NCBI RefSeq assembly: GCF_001899075.1
Contig: NZ_MKVA01000005.1
Span: forward strand, 806,001 to 870,000
Direction of reading: 5' to 3'
From: Devosia sp. 67-54
GTDB taxonomy: Bacteria; Pseudomonadota; Alphaproteobacteria; Rhizobiales; Devosiaceae
Length of the DNA: 64,000 nucleotides
The notes below the pieces were generated by a model. It was not told where the DNA came from and did no database searches. It worked only from the letters and a program-made list of their open reading frames with translations. Shown here one piece after another: positions 30,235 through 39,122 of this stretch. How positions within the stretch are numbered: the stretch's first letter is position 1; every line of letters begins with the position of its first letter. The position numbers and the translations under genes are program-made.

Positions 30235-30662
30235 TGCGCGGCGCTCCGGCAGTGCCGATCATCCCCGCGGAGGTCGCGTCGGCCTTCGCGGCGTTCCCGG
30301 AGCCGGTCCGCGCGCAGCTCCTCGAGGTGCGGCGGTTGATCTTCGCGACAGCCGCTGAAACCGGCGGCGTCGAGCCGCTGACCGAGACGCTGAAATGGGG
30401 GGAGCCCGCCTATCTCACCGAAGCAACGGGAAGCGGCAGCACGATCCGGCTCGGCCTGCCGGCATCGACCGAGGGCATGGGGGCAGTGCTGTTCAACTGC
30501 CGCACACCCCTGGTCGAGACGTTTCGCGCGCAGTTCGCCGAGGCATTCGTCTTTCAGGGCAACAGGGCTCTTCTGCTCGATCCATCCGCTCCGCTGCCGA
30601 CCGAACAGCTTTCGATGTGCCTGGCCATGGCGCTGACCTATCATCGGCGGCGCGCGGCATGA
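30234..30662 (+). CDS. DUF1801-domain protein
   Basis: A 142-aa protein with the DUF1801 (YdhG-like) pattern: FPEPVRAQLLEVRRLI near the N-terminus, ETLKWGEPAYLTE in the centre and C-terminal LSMCLAMALTYHR. The family includes proteins labelled frataxin-like iron chaperones, but function is not established. Coupled to the AraC/GyrI regulator by a 1-nt overlap and followed by a hairpin. A second, divergent DUF1801 protein is at 59724-60164. Confidence 0.82.
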   Translation: MRGAPAVPIIPAEVASAFAAFPEPVRAQLLEVRRLIFATAAETGGVEPLTETLKWGEPAYLTEATGSGSTIRLGLPASTEGMGAVLFNCRTPLVETFRAQFAEAFVFQGNRALLLDPSAPLPTEQLSMCLAMALTYHRRRAA

Positions 30663-30676
30663 TCCGGTCCGGTTGT

Positions 30677-30697
30677 TCGAACGCCGCCAGCGTTCGA
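30677..30697 (+). terminator. Hairpin after the DUF1801 gene
   Basis: TCGAACGC (30677-30684) pairs exactly with GCGTTCGA (30690-30697) around a 5-nt loop, 14 bp after the stop. No T-run follows. It sits between convergent genes (DUF1801 and the autotransporter) and could end transcription in either direction. Confidence 0.45.
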
Positions 30698-30786
30698 GCC
30701 AGTGCCTCGGTCGGCTGTCGATCGGAGGCGTGCGGCAGCGCCACCCGAACGGTGCGGTCATCATCGCGATAGCGTCGCCACATGCG

Positions 30787-33700
30787 TCAGAACTTCACGC
30801 TGAGGCTGGCACGGACGCTCTGGTCGGTGCGGCCGGAACCGAACTGGCCGCCATAGGAGATGCCGAGCACGGCGTTGGGCGACAGGTTGAAGTCCAGCCC
30901 GGCCTCGACCACGGCAGCATCCCGGGCAATCGGAACTCCGCCGATGGAGAAGGCATCGCCACCGCCGGCGAAGCGCATCATCGCATCCGGTGTGACATCG
31001 CCGAGGGCATGACGCCAGCCGAGTGTGCCCTTCGCCGTGACGGTCGCCTCGCCGAGCCTGAAGGAGGTCGAGGCGCGAAGGCCCAGCGTCGTGAAGGTCG
31101 CATCGGTGATGGCCGATGGGCTGGTCAGTGCAGCTTCGCCCCCCCTCTCGGTGAAGCCATCGGTATGCAGGTTGACATAGGCGAGGTTCGCGAAGGGCTC
31201 GAACCGGGCAGCGCCCATGTCCATGCCATAGGCCAGTTCGCCGAAGATCTGCATGGTGCCGGCAGCGTATTTGCCGTTCAGGCTGTCGCCGAAGCCGGGG
31301 AAGGCAACGCTGCGGTTCGTGGTAATGTCGTGCCACGTATAGGCCGCGCCCGTGCGGAAGGCGAGATCGCCCCAGCTCGTGCCGCCATAGAGACCGAGAT
31401 GGACGTTGTCGCTCGACCCCGACGCTGCCCGATCGCGGGCAGCGAAGCTCGTCTGGCTGTAGCCGGCGACCGCACCGAGGCGCCAGCCGTTGAACATTGG
31501 AGCATCCGCGCCGACGAAGACGCCGCCGGTGGAACGCTCGAGGCGGGCGGCATTGCCGTCGCTGTTCCAATGGCCCCACGATCCGAAGGCCTGTCCCCAC
31601 ACCGCCGCGCCCATGCCACCGGAGGCCGCGCGCAGGCGATCGTTGACGGCGCTGCGGACGAAGCCGCTGTCCTCGATCATCACCGTGGGCAGCGAAGCGT
31701 GGACCTCGCCGGACAGCTGGTCGAAGGCGTATCGCGCCTGCGGAGCCGTCAGGTCCAGCACCGCAGTGTAGACGGGGTTGCCGAGGCCGAGGCTTTCGAC
31801 ACCGCCGCCGGCGGCGATCTGGTTGGGGGTGATGCCGACATTCTGGAAGCCGACAGCGTTGCGGGTCATCGTCAGCCAGACATTGTTGGCGTCGTAGCTG
31901 AGCGACGGGTCGAGGAACGCAAGGTTCGAGGTCACGCCGCTGAAGGTGCCGCCGACTCCACCGGGGCCGTTGGCGGTGAGGATCTTGTAGGGGGTTGCGG
32001 GCGCATAGTTGCCCGTGCCGGCGAGCACCGCCACCGTGCCGCCGCTGATCGTCGCCATGCCGGACGCGCTAATCCAGTCATGTTGTCCGCCCGCATCCAC
32101 CTTCACCTCGTAGATCGACAGCGGGTCGAAGGTAATGTTGCCGGCGACGTTGAGCGTGCCGAACCCGCCATTGCCCGGCGCGATGATGCCGGTGACGGTG
32201 GTGTCGCCGACCGTGCCGACGCCCTCAAGGCGGCCGCCGGCAAGCACGTTCATCGTGCCGCCGAGTTGACCGTCTACCGCCAGAGTGCCGTCTTCGACCC
32301 TGGTCGCGCCGGTGAAGCTGCTGAAATTGCCGGTCAGATCGGTCCTGCCCGTGCCGATCTGGCGCAGCAAACCCGTGCCGACCATCGAGCCTCCGATGGT
32401 CAAATCGTCCGAACGGTTGAAGACGAGCGAACCGCCGACGAAAATATAGCCGGGGCCGCCGATCGACCCCGTCGTGCCGCCATTGCCGATGCTCAGCGAC
32501 GCGCCATCGAGGACACTGGTGCCGCCGGTGTAGCTGTTGTCGGCGGTGAGAGTGACGCTCCCCGTCACGACCTGCACCATGCCCGACCCGGAAATCGTGC
32601 CGGCAAAAGTCGTGGCGTCGCTGCGCCCGAAGCGCAACAGGCTGTTGTTGGTGACGTTGCCGACGATGGAGCCACTCGTGCCGCTGACGCCATCGCCGAT
32701 CTGCAGCGAGCCGGCGCTGATCGTCGTGCCGCCGGTGTAGCTGTTGGCGCCGGTCAGGATCAGTTCGCCGAGATCGGCCTTCACCAATTGGCTGGCGCCG
32801 GTCAACTGAGAGGCGATGGTCGCGGAAGAACTCGCCCCCGCCGGCGTTCCGTCACCGACCCGGATCGACGTGCTGCCGCCCGTGCCGTTCAGCGTGACGG
32901 GATCGCCGGTGACGCGCCAGCCCGAGCCGATGAACTGCATCCCGGTGGTCGAGATCGCGCCGCCCGAATTGTCCACCGTCACAGTGCCGGGATTGTTCTG
33001 GAAGATGGCGTACTGGCCGCCCCAGGCGGCGGCGGACGTGCCGTTCGCGTCGGTCCAGTTCGTCGGGCCGGCGATCCAGGTACCGCTACCGCCATGGATC
33101 GTATTGTCGGCCGACATTTGCGTGCCGTTCCAGAACTCCGTGGCGCCGCCGGCACCGCCGCTGACGACAAGGTTGACCTGACTGGCCATCGCGGTCTGCA
33201 CCGTTCCCGACCCCGATGGCAGCGTCCCGACAGTGAGGCCGTTGTCGGTCAGCGCGCCGGCATAGTCGAAGATGCGATAGACGCCGGTGCCGAAGCCGCC
33301 GAAATCGGTCGCGTTCAGCGTTCCGTCGAGCACCAGATTGCCGTTGACCTCGAACAGCCCCGTGGTGTCGCCGGGCGCGCTGAGCGCCACGTTGATCTGG
33401 CTGGTCGGATTCAGCGCCAGCGATGCCATCGTCAGCACCTGACCGCTGCGCCCTTCGAGCGTGCCGCCATTGGCGATGAATGTATCGCCCACGCTGCCCG
33501 AGCCGCCGAGGGACGTGCCCGACTTCACCTCGACCCGGCTCGCCGCCATGGATCCGTTCACCAGCATCCGGCCACCCTCTACGGTGGTGGTGCCGGCAAA
33601 GCTGGTGGTGCCGGTGAGCGTGAGGGTCGCGGACCCCTGCTTGATGAAGTCGCCAGTGCCGGTGATGCTGGAGGGAAGCGTGGTAGTGACCGACGTGACG

Positions 33701-35745
33701 GTGGTGAGCGCACCGGTGCCGATGGCGAGGGTGCCGCTTGCGAACCCCCCCAGGTCGCCGATGGTCTGCGCGTAGCCATTGAGGTCGAAAGTCCCCCCAA
33801 GGAGCCGGAGCGTCGTGGTGGTCGGCAGCCGGTTGTCGGCGCCCAGCGCCAGGCTGCCGCTCCATACGGTGGTGGGCCCCGCATAGCTGCTCTGGCCCGT
33901 GAGGGTGAGCGTGCCTGCGCCTTCCTTCTCGAAGGAGCCCGAGCCGGAGATGGCGCCGCCAAAACTGTAGTCCGTCTTGCGGCGGAACATCATCTCGCCA
34001 TTGTTCAGCACGTCGCCGACCAGCGTGCCGTCCTGCGGTTCGGACCCGACCAGCGCGCCGACATAGAGCCGGCCCTCCTGTAGTTCGGTGCCACCGGTCC
34101 AGCCGTTGTCTCCCTTGAGCGTGAGCCAGCCGGAGCCTGTCTTCACCACCTTGCCGATGCCGGAGATATTGCCGGTCGCATCGGTGAAATAGTCGGTGCT
34201 GTTGAGAAAAAGCGTGCCGTCGTTCTTCGTGGCGACGGGCAGGAGCGACCAGGGGACGGCGGTCTGGGCGATCTTGAGGGTGGCGCCGGCGGAGATGTCG
34301 ATGGTGCCGTCGAAGGACGAGACGCCGCCGGCGAGCGTGGTGGTGCCGGCCTGAACGATGACGTTACCTTTGCCGCTCCCGCCAGTGATATAGGGCGCGA
34401 ATACGTAGTCGTTCGCGTTGTGGTTGAAGACCAGCGTCCGCGTTCCCGGATTCGGCGAGCCTTCGAAGACGACGTAGGGCGCCTCGACGGCGCCTGGCGC
34501 CACCGCCGGCTGCCCCGCCGCCGCGCCGATGATCAGCGTTCCCGAGGTCCCCGTGCCGTTGCCGATGATGATGCCCTGGTCCGGATCGGTGATGCGCAGC
34601 GTCCCGCCGTCGGCGACCGTCAGGACGCCGCCGGCCACCCAAATGCGGCTCGAGGACGAGAGCGTGCCGCCGCTGTCGACCGTCCCGACGTTCAGTATCT
34701 CGACCTCGGTCGCCGTGAGGGTGCCGCCCTGGGTCACCGTCACCGAGCCGGGGGCCAGCACGCTGACCCGGCCGTTCGAGTCGAGCGTGCCGCCATCGGT
34801 GACCGTCAGCGTGCCGGAGTTGCTGATGCCGCCCTTGGCCGACCAGGTCGAGCCCGTTCCGGAAACCAGCGCCTCGCTCTTGCTGTTGATGTTGACGATG
34901 GCGCTCGTGTCCGCCGAGGCGCCGTCGAGAACGTTGAAGACGCCGCGGCCGGGTGATCCGATATTGAAATTCACGCCACTCGTGATGACGAAGGAGGAGC
35001 CGGTGCCGGTGACGGTCAGCGTTCCGTCGGCCGCCGTCGAATCACGCCCCAGCGTAACGATGGCGTTGCCGCCCGGATTGACGATCTGGAGCTTGCCGCC
35101 ATCTTCGACCACGAAGGAGCCCACATTGGCGTCATAGGAAACGGTGAGCTCCGTGGCGGTCCATTGCGATCCCGCGCCGGTCACCAGCACTCTGCCGGTC
35201 GTGACGGGAAAACCGACTGTGCCGGGAAAGTTGGCCACGACGGTGTGCTTGGTCGTGACCTGCCCGCCGTTCGAGACGGTGACGGCGCCTTCGCCATGGT
35301 CGCCCACGATGAAATAGGTGCCGGTGTCCGTGATCCGGCCCGCGCCCGTCACCAGAAGCCCACCCACGGTGCCGGCGGTACTGCCGAGCTTGACCCCTGC
35401 GGACTGCGCCCCGGCCGCGTTTATGACCACGGGAGACGCCGTGGAGCCGTTGTTGATGACGACCGGGAGGGCGGATGTGGGTACGCTGCCGGACGACCAG
35501 TTGGTCGGAGCGAACCAGTCCATGGTCCCGGCTCCGCCGGTCCAGGTCTGGGCGAAGGCGGGCGATGACGCGGCGAATCCGGCAAGCGCGGTACCGGCGA
35601 GGAGTCCGGGGACGAGCCTCCAATACCCGATCAGTTTCGTCGCCGTGCCGCCCGCGCGCGCGCAAGTGCGGCGATCGGCCCGCATTCCAGTGCCGCCGCA
35701 TCCGGCGTGCGGCGCGGCCCCATTGTAATCATGACAAATCGCCAT
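30787..35745 (-). CDS. Large autotransporter with passenger repeats and C-terminal beta-barrel
   Basis: Surface protein of the type V secretion family, about 1652 aa from the ATG at 35745, which has a G-rich GGGGGGCGA just upstream. Other in-frame ATGs are at 35787 and 35685. A long N-region precedes a signal core (LVPGLLAGTALAGFAASSPAFA). The passenger is beta-helical, rich in Gly/Thr/Ser/Asn. At least six autotransporter-associated strand repeats are visible (LTLTGQSSYAGPTTVWSG, LTLTGTTSFAGTTTVEGG, LILTGANSYTGGTTISAG and others). The last 270 residues form a pertactin-type barrel (AAVWGQAFGSWG onward) ending in Phe (SLSVKF), as outer-membrane proteins do. It lies downstream of, and parallel to, a LuxR-type gene. 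Probably an adhesin or biofilm protein. Confidence 0.9.
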   Translation of the reverse strand: MAICHDYNGAAPHAGCGGTGMRADRRTCARAGGTATKLIGYWRLVPGLLAGTALAGFAASSPAFAQTWTGGAGTMDWFAPTNWSSGSVPTSALPVVINNGSTASPVVINAAGAQSAGVKLGSTAGTVGGLLVTGAGRITDTGTYFIVGDHGEGAVTVSNGGQVTTKHTVVANFPGTVGFPVTTGRVLVTGAGSQWTATELTVSYDANVGSFVVEDGGKLQIVNPGGNAIVTLGRDSTAADGTLTVTGTGSSFVITSGVNFNIGSPGRGVFNVLDGASADTSAIVNINSKSEALVSGTGSTWSAKGGISNSGTLTVTDGGTLDSNGRVSVLAPGSVTVTQGGTLTATEVEILNVGTVDSGGTLSSSSRIWVAGGVLTVADGGTLRITDPDQGIIIGNGTGTSGTLIIGAAAGQPAVAPGAVEAPYVVFEGSPNPGTRTLVFNHNANDYVFAPYITGGSGKGNVIVQAGTTTLAGGVSSFDGTIDISAGATLKIAQTAVPWSLLPVATKNDGTLFLNSTDYFTDATGNISGIGKVVKTGSGWLTLKGDNGWTGGTELQEGRLYVGALVGSEPQDGTLVGDVLNNGEMMFRRKTDYSFGGAISGSGSFEKEGAGTLTLTGQSSYAGPTTVWSGSLALGADNRLPTTTTLRLLGGTFDLNGYAQTIGDLGGFASGTLAIGTGALTTVTSVTTTLPSSITGTGDFIKQGSATLTLTGTTSFAGTTTVEGGRMLVNGSMAASRVEVKSGTSLGGSGSVGDTFIANGGTLEGRSGQVLTMASLALNPTSQINVALSAPGDTTGLFEVNGNLVLDGTLNATDFGGFGTGVYRIFDYAGALTDNGLTVGTLPSGSGTVQTAMASQVNLVVSGGAGGATEFWNGTQMSADNTIHGGSGTWIAGPTNWTDANGTSAAAWGGQYAIFQNNPGTVTVDNSGGAISTTGMQFIGSGWRVTGDPVTLNGTGGSTSIRVGDGTPAGASSSATIASQLTGASQLVKADLGELILTGANSYTGGTTISAGSLQIGDGVSGTSGSIVGNVTNNSLLRFGRSDATTFAGTISGSGMVQVVTGSVTLTADNSYTGGTSVLDGASLSIGNGGTTGSIGGPGYIFVGGSLVFNRSDDLTIGGSMVGTGLLRQIGTGRTDLTGNFSSFTGATRVEDGTLAVDGQLGGTMNVLAGGRLEGVGTVGDTTVTGIIAPGNGGFGTLNVAGNITFDPLSIYEVKVDAGGQHDWISASGMATISGGTVAVLAGTGNYAPATPYKILTANGPGGVGGTFSGVTSNLAFLDPSLSYDANNVWLTMTRNAVGFQNVGITPNQIAAGGGVESLGLGNPVYTAVLDLTAPQARYAFDQLSGEVHASLPTVMIEDSGFVRSAVNDRLRAASGGMGAAVWGQAFGSWGHWNSDGNAARLERSTGGVFVGADAPMFNGWRLGAVAGYSQTSFAARDRAASGSSDNVHLGLYGGTSWGDLAFRTGAAYTWHDITTNRSVAFPGFGDSLNGKYAAGTMQIFGELAYGMDMGAARFEPFANLAYVNLHTDGFTERGGEAALTSPSAITDATFTTLGLRASTSFRLGEATVTAKGTLGWRHALGDVTPDAMMRFAGGGDAFSIGGVPIARDAAVVEAGLDFNLSPNAVLGISYGGQFGSGRTDQSVRASLSVKF

Positions 35746-35924
35746 TCGCCCCCCGATGGCAAGACCGCATATCCGCAGAGGCGACAACGCACGCGAACCC
35801 TCGCGCCACTTTCGATCCCGGGCCGGCCGTTCATCGCCGAATGCACCCCGGATGCTTCACGCCTTCATCGACTGCGGATAAGCATGCGGTTTTCAGGGGG
35901 ATGTGTCTCTCCTCGGAAATGAGA

Positions 35925-35942
35925 GGGGGGCCCAAAAAAAAA
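35925..35942. repeat. G6-C3-A9 homopolymer tract upstream of the autotransporter
   Basis: Six G, three C and nine A in a row on the + strand, about 180-200 bp upstream of the chosen autotransporter start and 29 bp beyond the LuxR-type stop. Long A/T runs are rare in this GC-rich window. The minus-strand T9 could end luxR-gene transcription, though no clean stem precedes it, or it could vary in length by slippage and alter autotransporter expression. Confidence 0.5.
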
Positions 35943-35970
35943 GCCCGCCGTTTCCACGACCGAGGGAAGG

Positions 35971-36678
35971 TTACGACAGCCCGCTCAGCACAAGGCGAGC
36001 GATGGCCTGCGCGCGCGTTCTCGCCCCGAGCTTGCGGCGTGCCTGGTCGATGTGGCTTCGCACGGTGGTCTGCGACACGCCGAGCAGATTGGCGATGGCC
36101 GCATCGGTCTGGCCGGCCGCCACCCAGCGGATGCATTCCAGCTCACGGTGGGTAAGGGTTGCTTGCGGGTCGGCGACGGGCGCAACGCCGGTCAAGGTGC
36201 GGCACCGTTCATGCGTCAGGAACGCCAGTTGGTGCAATTCGCAGCGCAGCGCAGACGGCATCGGCTGTTCCTTGCCGGCCATCGTGACGAGCCCGAAATA
36301 GCCGCCCGGCCCGTAGATCGGCACCGAGAACCCATCCGTCCAGCCCCACTCGGCGGCGGTGTCCCAAATGTCCCGTTCGGCGCGCGACAAGGTGCGCTCG
36401 GCCTTCGCTTCGAGCCAGGTAAAAGGCGCGATGCGCCGTCTGGATTCGGCGACGACATAGTCGGCAGCGACGAAATTGCGCCGGACATAGAGTTCGATCC
36501 AGGCCGGCGGCCAGTCCTGAAAGAAGAAATGTGTCTCCGGCCCGTTGTCGGCCGGCAGGAAAGCGCCGCAGGCGCTGGCCGTATAGCCGTGGACTGCGAT
36601 CCGCTGCCTGAAACAGTCCTTGACCGCATCCATCGTCAGGCATGCGGCAAGCGCCTCGGCGAAGTCTCCCGTGATCAT
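35971..36678 (-). CDS. LuxR-family regulator with autoinducer-binding domain (LuxR solo candidate)
   Basis: A 235-aa regulator. Residues about 20-165 match the autoinducer-binding domain, with the conserved Trp/Tyr/Asp/Trp pattern in WPPAWIELYVRRNFVAADYVV and PFTW. The C-terminal LuxR helix-turn-helix is LTHRELECIRWVAAGQTDAAIANLLGVSQTTVRSHIDQARRKL. No LuxI-type synthase is present in the window, so it may sense self-made signal from elsewhere or outside signals. It lies upstream of and parallel to the autotransporter gene, the obvious candidate target. No clear lux-box was found by eye. Confidence 0.88.
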   Translation of the reverse strand: MITGDFAEALAACLTMDAVKDCFRQRIAVHGYTASACGAFLPADNGPETHFFFQDWPPAWIELYVRRNFVAADYVVAESRRRIAPFTWLEAKAERTLSRAERDIWDTAAEWGWTDGFSVPIYGPGGYFGLVTMAGKEQPMPSALRCELHQLAFLTHERCRTLTGVAPVADPQATLTHRELECIRWVAAGQTDAAIANLLGVSQTTVRSHIDQARRKLGARTRAQAIARLVLSGLS

Positions 36679-36802
36679 TGAAATCTGCTCAACCCAAATT
36701 CAAGCACGAGAACATGCGGTGCAGCATAGTGTATCGTCCGCAAACGCCTCAAGCGTTACGGTTGGAAGCCGTCGCCAAAACAAGAAACCGTTCTGGGGTG
36801 CG

Positions 36803-36892
36803 TGGCGGAAGCGGTGGGATTCGAACCCACGGTACGGTTGCCCGTACGCTAGTTTTCAAGACTAGAGCCTTAAACCACTCGGCCACACTTCC
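36803..36892 (-). tRNA. tRNA-Ser (anticodon UGA)
   Basis: A complete 90-nt cloverleaf on the minus strand with encoded CCA. The acceptor GGAAGTG pairs with CGCTTCC; the D-arm is GGCCGAGTGGTTTAAGGC; the anticodon loop is CTTGAAA (TGA) in a CTAGT/ACTAG stem; a long class II variable arm (GTACGG/CCGTAC) and T-arm GTGGGTTCGAATCCCAC follow. The long variable arm and anticodon identify serine. It borders the LuxR-autotransporter region. Confidence 0.97.
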
Positions 36893-36993
36893 ATATCGCC
36901 TCAGGGGAGAGCTGCTTATGATACGCTTACTCGCGATCCTCGCGCAGCCGCCGGTTCATTGCTAACCCCTTGCAGCAAATTCACTTTTATGCA

Positions 36994-37055
36994 CGTCAGG
37001 TGCCAAGTCCAGCGGTTTTCAAGACCGGAGCAATCAACCGCTCTGCCACCTGCCC
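36994..37055 (-). pseudogene. Decayed tRNA-Ser(UGA) remnant lacking variable and T arms
   Basis: On the minus strand, from 37055, the sequence reads like the 5' half of a tRNA-Ser: acceptor GGGCAGG, D-arm GGCAGAGCGGTTGATTGC, anticodon arm CGGTCTTGAAAACCG with TGA anticodon. The expected variable and T arms are gone. After about 12 nt a CCTGACG follows that still pairs with 5 of 7 acceptor bases. The outer anticodon-stem pair is mismatched (C-C). It differs clearly from the intact tRNA-Ser about 100 bp away, so it is not a simple local duplicate. Confidence 0.7.
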
Positions 37056-37095
37056 GTGGCCGCCCATGTAGCGGCGGACGCTGCGCAAGTCCAGA

Positions 37096-38067
37096 TTAGG
37101 GCAGCAGCAGCGTGGTGCCGGTGGTTGCCCGCGCCTCAAGCGCGCGGTGGGCGTCGGCCGCCCGCGCCAGCGGGAAGCGCTGGTTGATCGAGGGGCGGAT
37201 GTGCCCGGCTTCGACGGCGCCGAACACCCGAGCCATGGTCCGCCGCAGGCTTTCGGGGTCGCCGTAATAGTGCGCCGTGGTCGGCCGCGTGACGTAGAGC
37301 GAGCCGCGCGTCTGCAGCATGCTGAGGCTGACGCCGGTCACCGGCCCCGAGGCGTTGCCGTAGCTGACCATCAGCCCGCGCGGCCTCAGGCAGTCGAGCG
37401 AGGCCTCGAAGGTCGCCTTGCCGATGCCGTCATAGACCACGTCGACGCCGCGGCCGCCGGTGGCCTCGCGCACCTTCCGCACCCAGCCGTCCTCGCGCGA
37501 ATTGAAGGCGAATGCCGCGCCGTTGGCGCGCGCGCCGGCGACCTTCTCGTCCGATCCGGCGAGCGCGATCACCGTGGCGCCGGCCGAGCTCGCCCACTGC
37601 ACCAGGAACGAGCCGACGCCGCCCGCGGCGGCATGCACCAGCATGGTATCGCCGGGCTTGAACGGCCAGGCCTCGAACAGCAGATAGTGCGCCGTGCCGG
37701 CCTTCGACAGCACCGCGGCGGCCGTCTCGAAGTCGATGTCGTCGGGCACCCGCACCAGCTTGTCGGCGGCGATCAGCCGCTCCTCGGCATAGGCCCCGAC
37801 CGTCCCGGCATAGGCGACGCGGTCGCCCGGATGGAAATCGGCGACGCCCTCGCCCACCGCCGTCACCACGCCGGCGGCTTCGACGCCGGGGGTGAGGGGC
37901 AGCTCCATCCTGTAGAGCCCGGTGCGGTGATAGACGTCGATGAAATTGAGCCCGATCGCCGCCTGCTGCAGCTTCACCTGCCCCGGGCCGGGCGCACCCA
38001 CCTCGCGCGCCTCGAGCCGCAGCACCTCCGGCCCGCCATTGGCGTGGATGACGATGGCACGGCTCAT
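37096..38067 (-). CDS. Quinone oxidoreductase (zinc-independent MDR family)
   Basis: NADPH:quinone reductase-type enzyme (323 aa) of the medium-chain dehydrogenase superfamily. The N-terminal GroES-like domain (GLNFIDVYHRTGLY, LPLTPGVEAAGVV) is followed by the Rossmann fold with VHAAAGGVGSFLVQWA; no zinc-ligand Cys cluster is seen, consistent with QOR. The ATG at 38067 overlaps the terC stop (ATGA), so the gene is coupled to terC. Confidence 0.9.
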   Translation of the reverse strand: MSRAIVIHANGGPEVLRLEAREVGAPGPGQVKLQQAAIGLNFIDVYHRTGLYRMELPLTPGVEAAGVVTAVGEGVADFHPGDRVAYAGTVGAYAEERLIAADKLVRVPDDIDFETAAAVLSKAGTAHYLLFEAWPFKPGDTMLVHAAAGGVGSFLVQWASSAGATVIALAGSDEKVAGARANGAAFAFNSREDGWVRKVREATGGRGVDVVYDGIGKATFEASLDCLRPRGLMVSYGNASGPVTGVSLSMLQTRGSLYVTRPTTAHYYGDPESLRRTMARVFGAVEAGHIRPSINQRFPLARAADAHRALEARATTGTTLLLP

Positions 38068-38930
38068 GATTTCTTCCTCGGCGCCGATTTCGGCCGCGAT
38101 TGCGCGCGGCCCGTCCGGGTGGAGCGCGGCCTGGGCTTGTCGGGCTCGGTCAGCGTTTCGACCGGCACGGCGCCGCTGGCGGCGGCCCGCACCGGCTTGG
38201 GGGCGATGCTGCCGGCGGCGAGCTTGCGCTGCTTGCTGAAAATGTTGATGCCCTCGACCAGCACGGCAAAGCCCATGGCGGCGTAGATGTAGCCCTTGTC
38301 GATGTGGAAGCCGAGCCCGTCGGCCACCAGCGACACGCCGATCAGCACCAGGAAGGCGAGCGCCAGCATCTTGGTGGTGGGGTGGCGGGCGACGAAGTTC
38401 GCGATCGGCCCGGAGGCGACGAACATCAGCGCCACCGCCACGACCACCGCGGCGATCATCACCTCGACGTGCTGCGCCATGCCGATGGCGGTGATGATCG
38501 AGTCGATGGAAAACACCAGGTCGAGCAGGATGATCTGCGTCACGATCGCCGACATCATCGCCTTGGCCTGCTGCTGCAGCGTCGGCTCGTGCGGCTCCTC
38601 GATCTCGGCATGCATCTCGTGCACGGCCTTGTAGATGAGGAACAGGCCACCGCCGAGCAGGATGATGTCGCGCCACGAAAAACCGTGGCCGAAGGCGCTG
38701 AACACCGGCTGGCTGAGGGCGATGATCCAGCTCAGCACCAGCAGCAGCGCGATGCGGAAGATCAGCGCCAGGCTGAGCCCGATGGTGCGCGCTCGGTCGG
38801 CCTGCGCCTTGGGCAGCTTGCTCACCAGCACCGAGATGAAGATGACGTTGTCGACGCCGAGCACCACCTCCATCAGGGTCAAAGTGGCGAACGCGATCCA
38901 GGCATTTGGGTCGAGCAACAGGTCGAACAT
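38064..38930 (-). CDS. TerC-family integral membrane protein
   Basis: A 288-aa membrane protein with seven to eight helices and the TerC signature acidic motifs in helices: LMEVVLGVDNVIFISVL near residue 20 and LDLVFSIDSIITAIGMA near residue 140. TerC/Alx proteins export metal ions, especially manganese, or help metalate exported enzymes. The C-terminal tail of about 60 residues is basic and Pro/Ala-rich (PRPRSTRTGRAQSRPKSAPRKKS). First of a two-gene unit with the quinone reductase, and divergent from the YeeE/YedE pair. Confidence 0.9.
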   Translation of the reverse strand: MFDLLLDPNAWIAFATLTLMEVVLGVDNVIFISVLVSKLPKAQADRARTIGLSLALIFRIALLLVLSWIIALSQPVFSAFGHGFSWRDIILLGGGLFLIYKAVHEMHAEIEEPHEPTLQQQAKAMMSAIVTQIILLDLVFSIDSIITAIGMAQHVEVMIAAVVVAVALMFVASGPIANFVARHPTTKMLALAFLVLIGVSLVADGLGFHIDKGYIYAAMGFAVLVEGINIFSKQRKLAAGSIAPKPVRAAASGAVPVETLTEPDKPRPRSTRTGRAQSRPKSAPRKKS

Positions 38931-39122
38931 CGGGGGCTCCGCCGGGGAAGGTGCTCCAATCTAGGTATCCGCCCCGGACGTTGGAAGTCTCGCCCGGCCG
39001 GCATTTCGCACATTTCCATTCCGGTCCATCGCCGCGAGGCGCAAAAAACACCTGTCCGCTCCGCTGGTTGCCGGAGAGTCCGGGTGATACGCTTCAAGGC
39101 AAATCCCCAAGGACTTTCCGCG

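Noticed and set aside
30493-30783. Possible small gene starting just after the autotransporter stop on the same strand
   Set aside because: The first 40 residues look plausible, but the frame then runs antisense through the DUF1801 gene and shows no domain. A decayed fragment cannot be excluded.
30673-34083. Long open frame (1136 codons) antisense to the autotransporter
   Set aside because: The antisense of a GC-rich, repeat-rich gene often lacks stops. The translation is low-complexity Arg/Ala/Gly-rich with no domain, while the other strand encodes a complete autotransporter.
35746-35970. lux-box upstream of the autotransporter
   Set aside because: ATGCACCCCGGATGC-like words are direct, not inverted, repeats; no 18-20 bp dyad was found.
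36620-36965. Short open frames across the tRNA-Ser region (peptides such as RWDSNPRYG)
   Set aside because: These are the well-known false translations of a tRNA gene.
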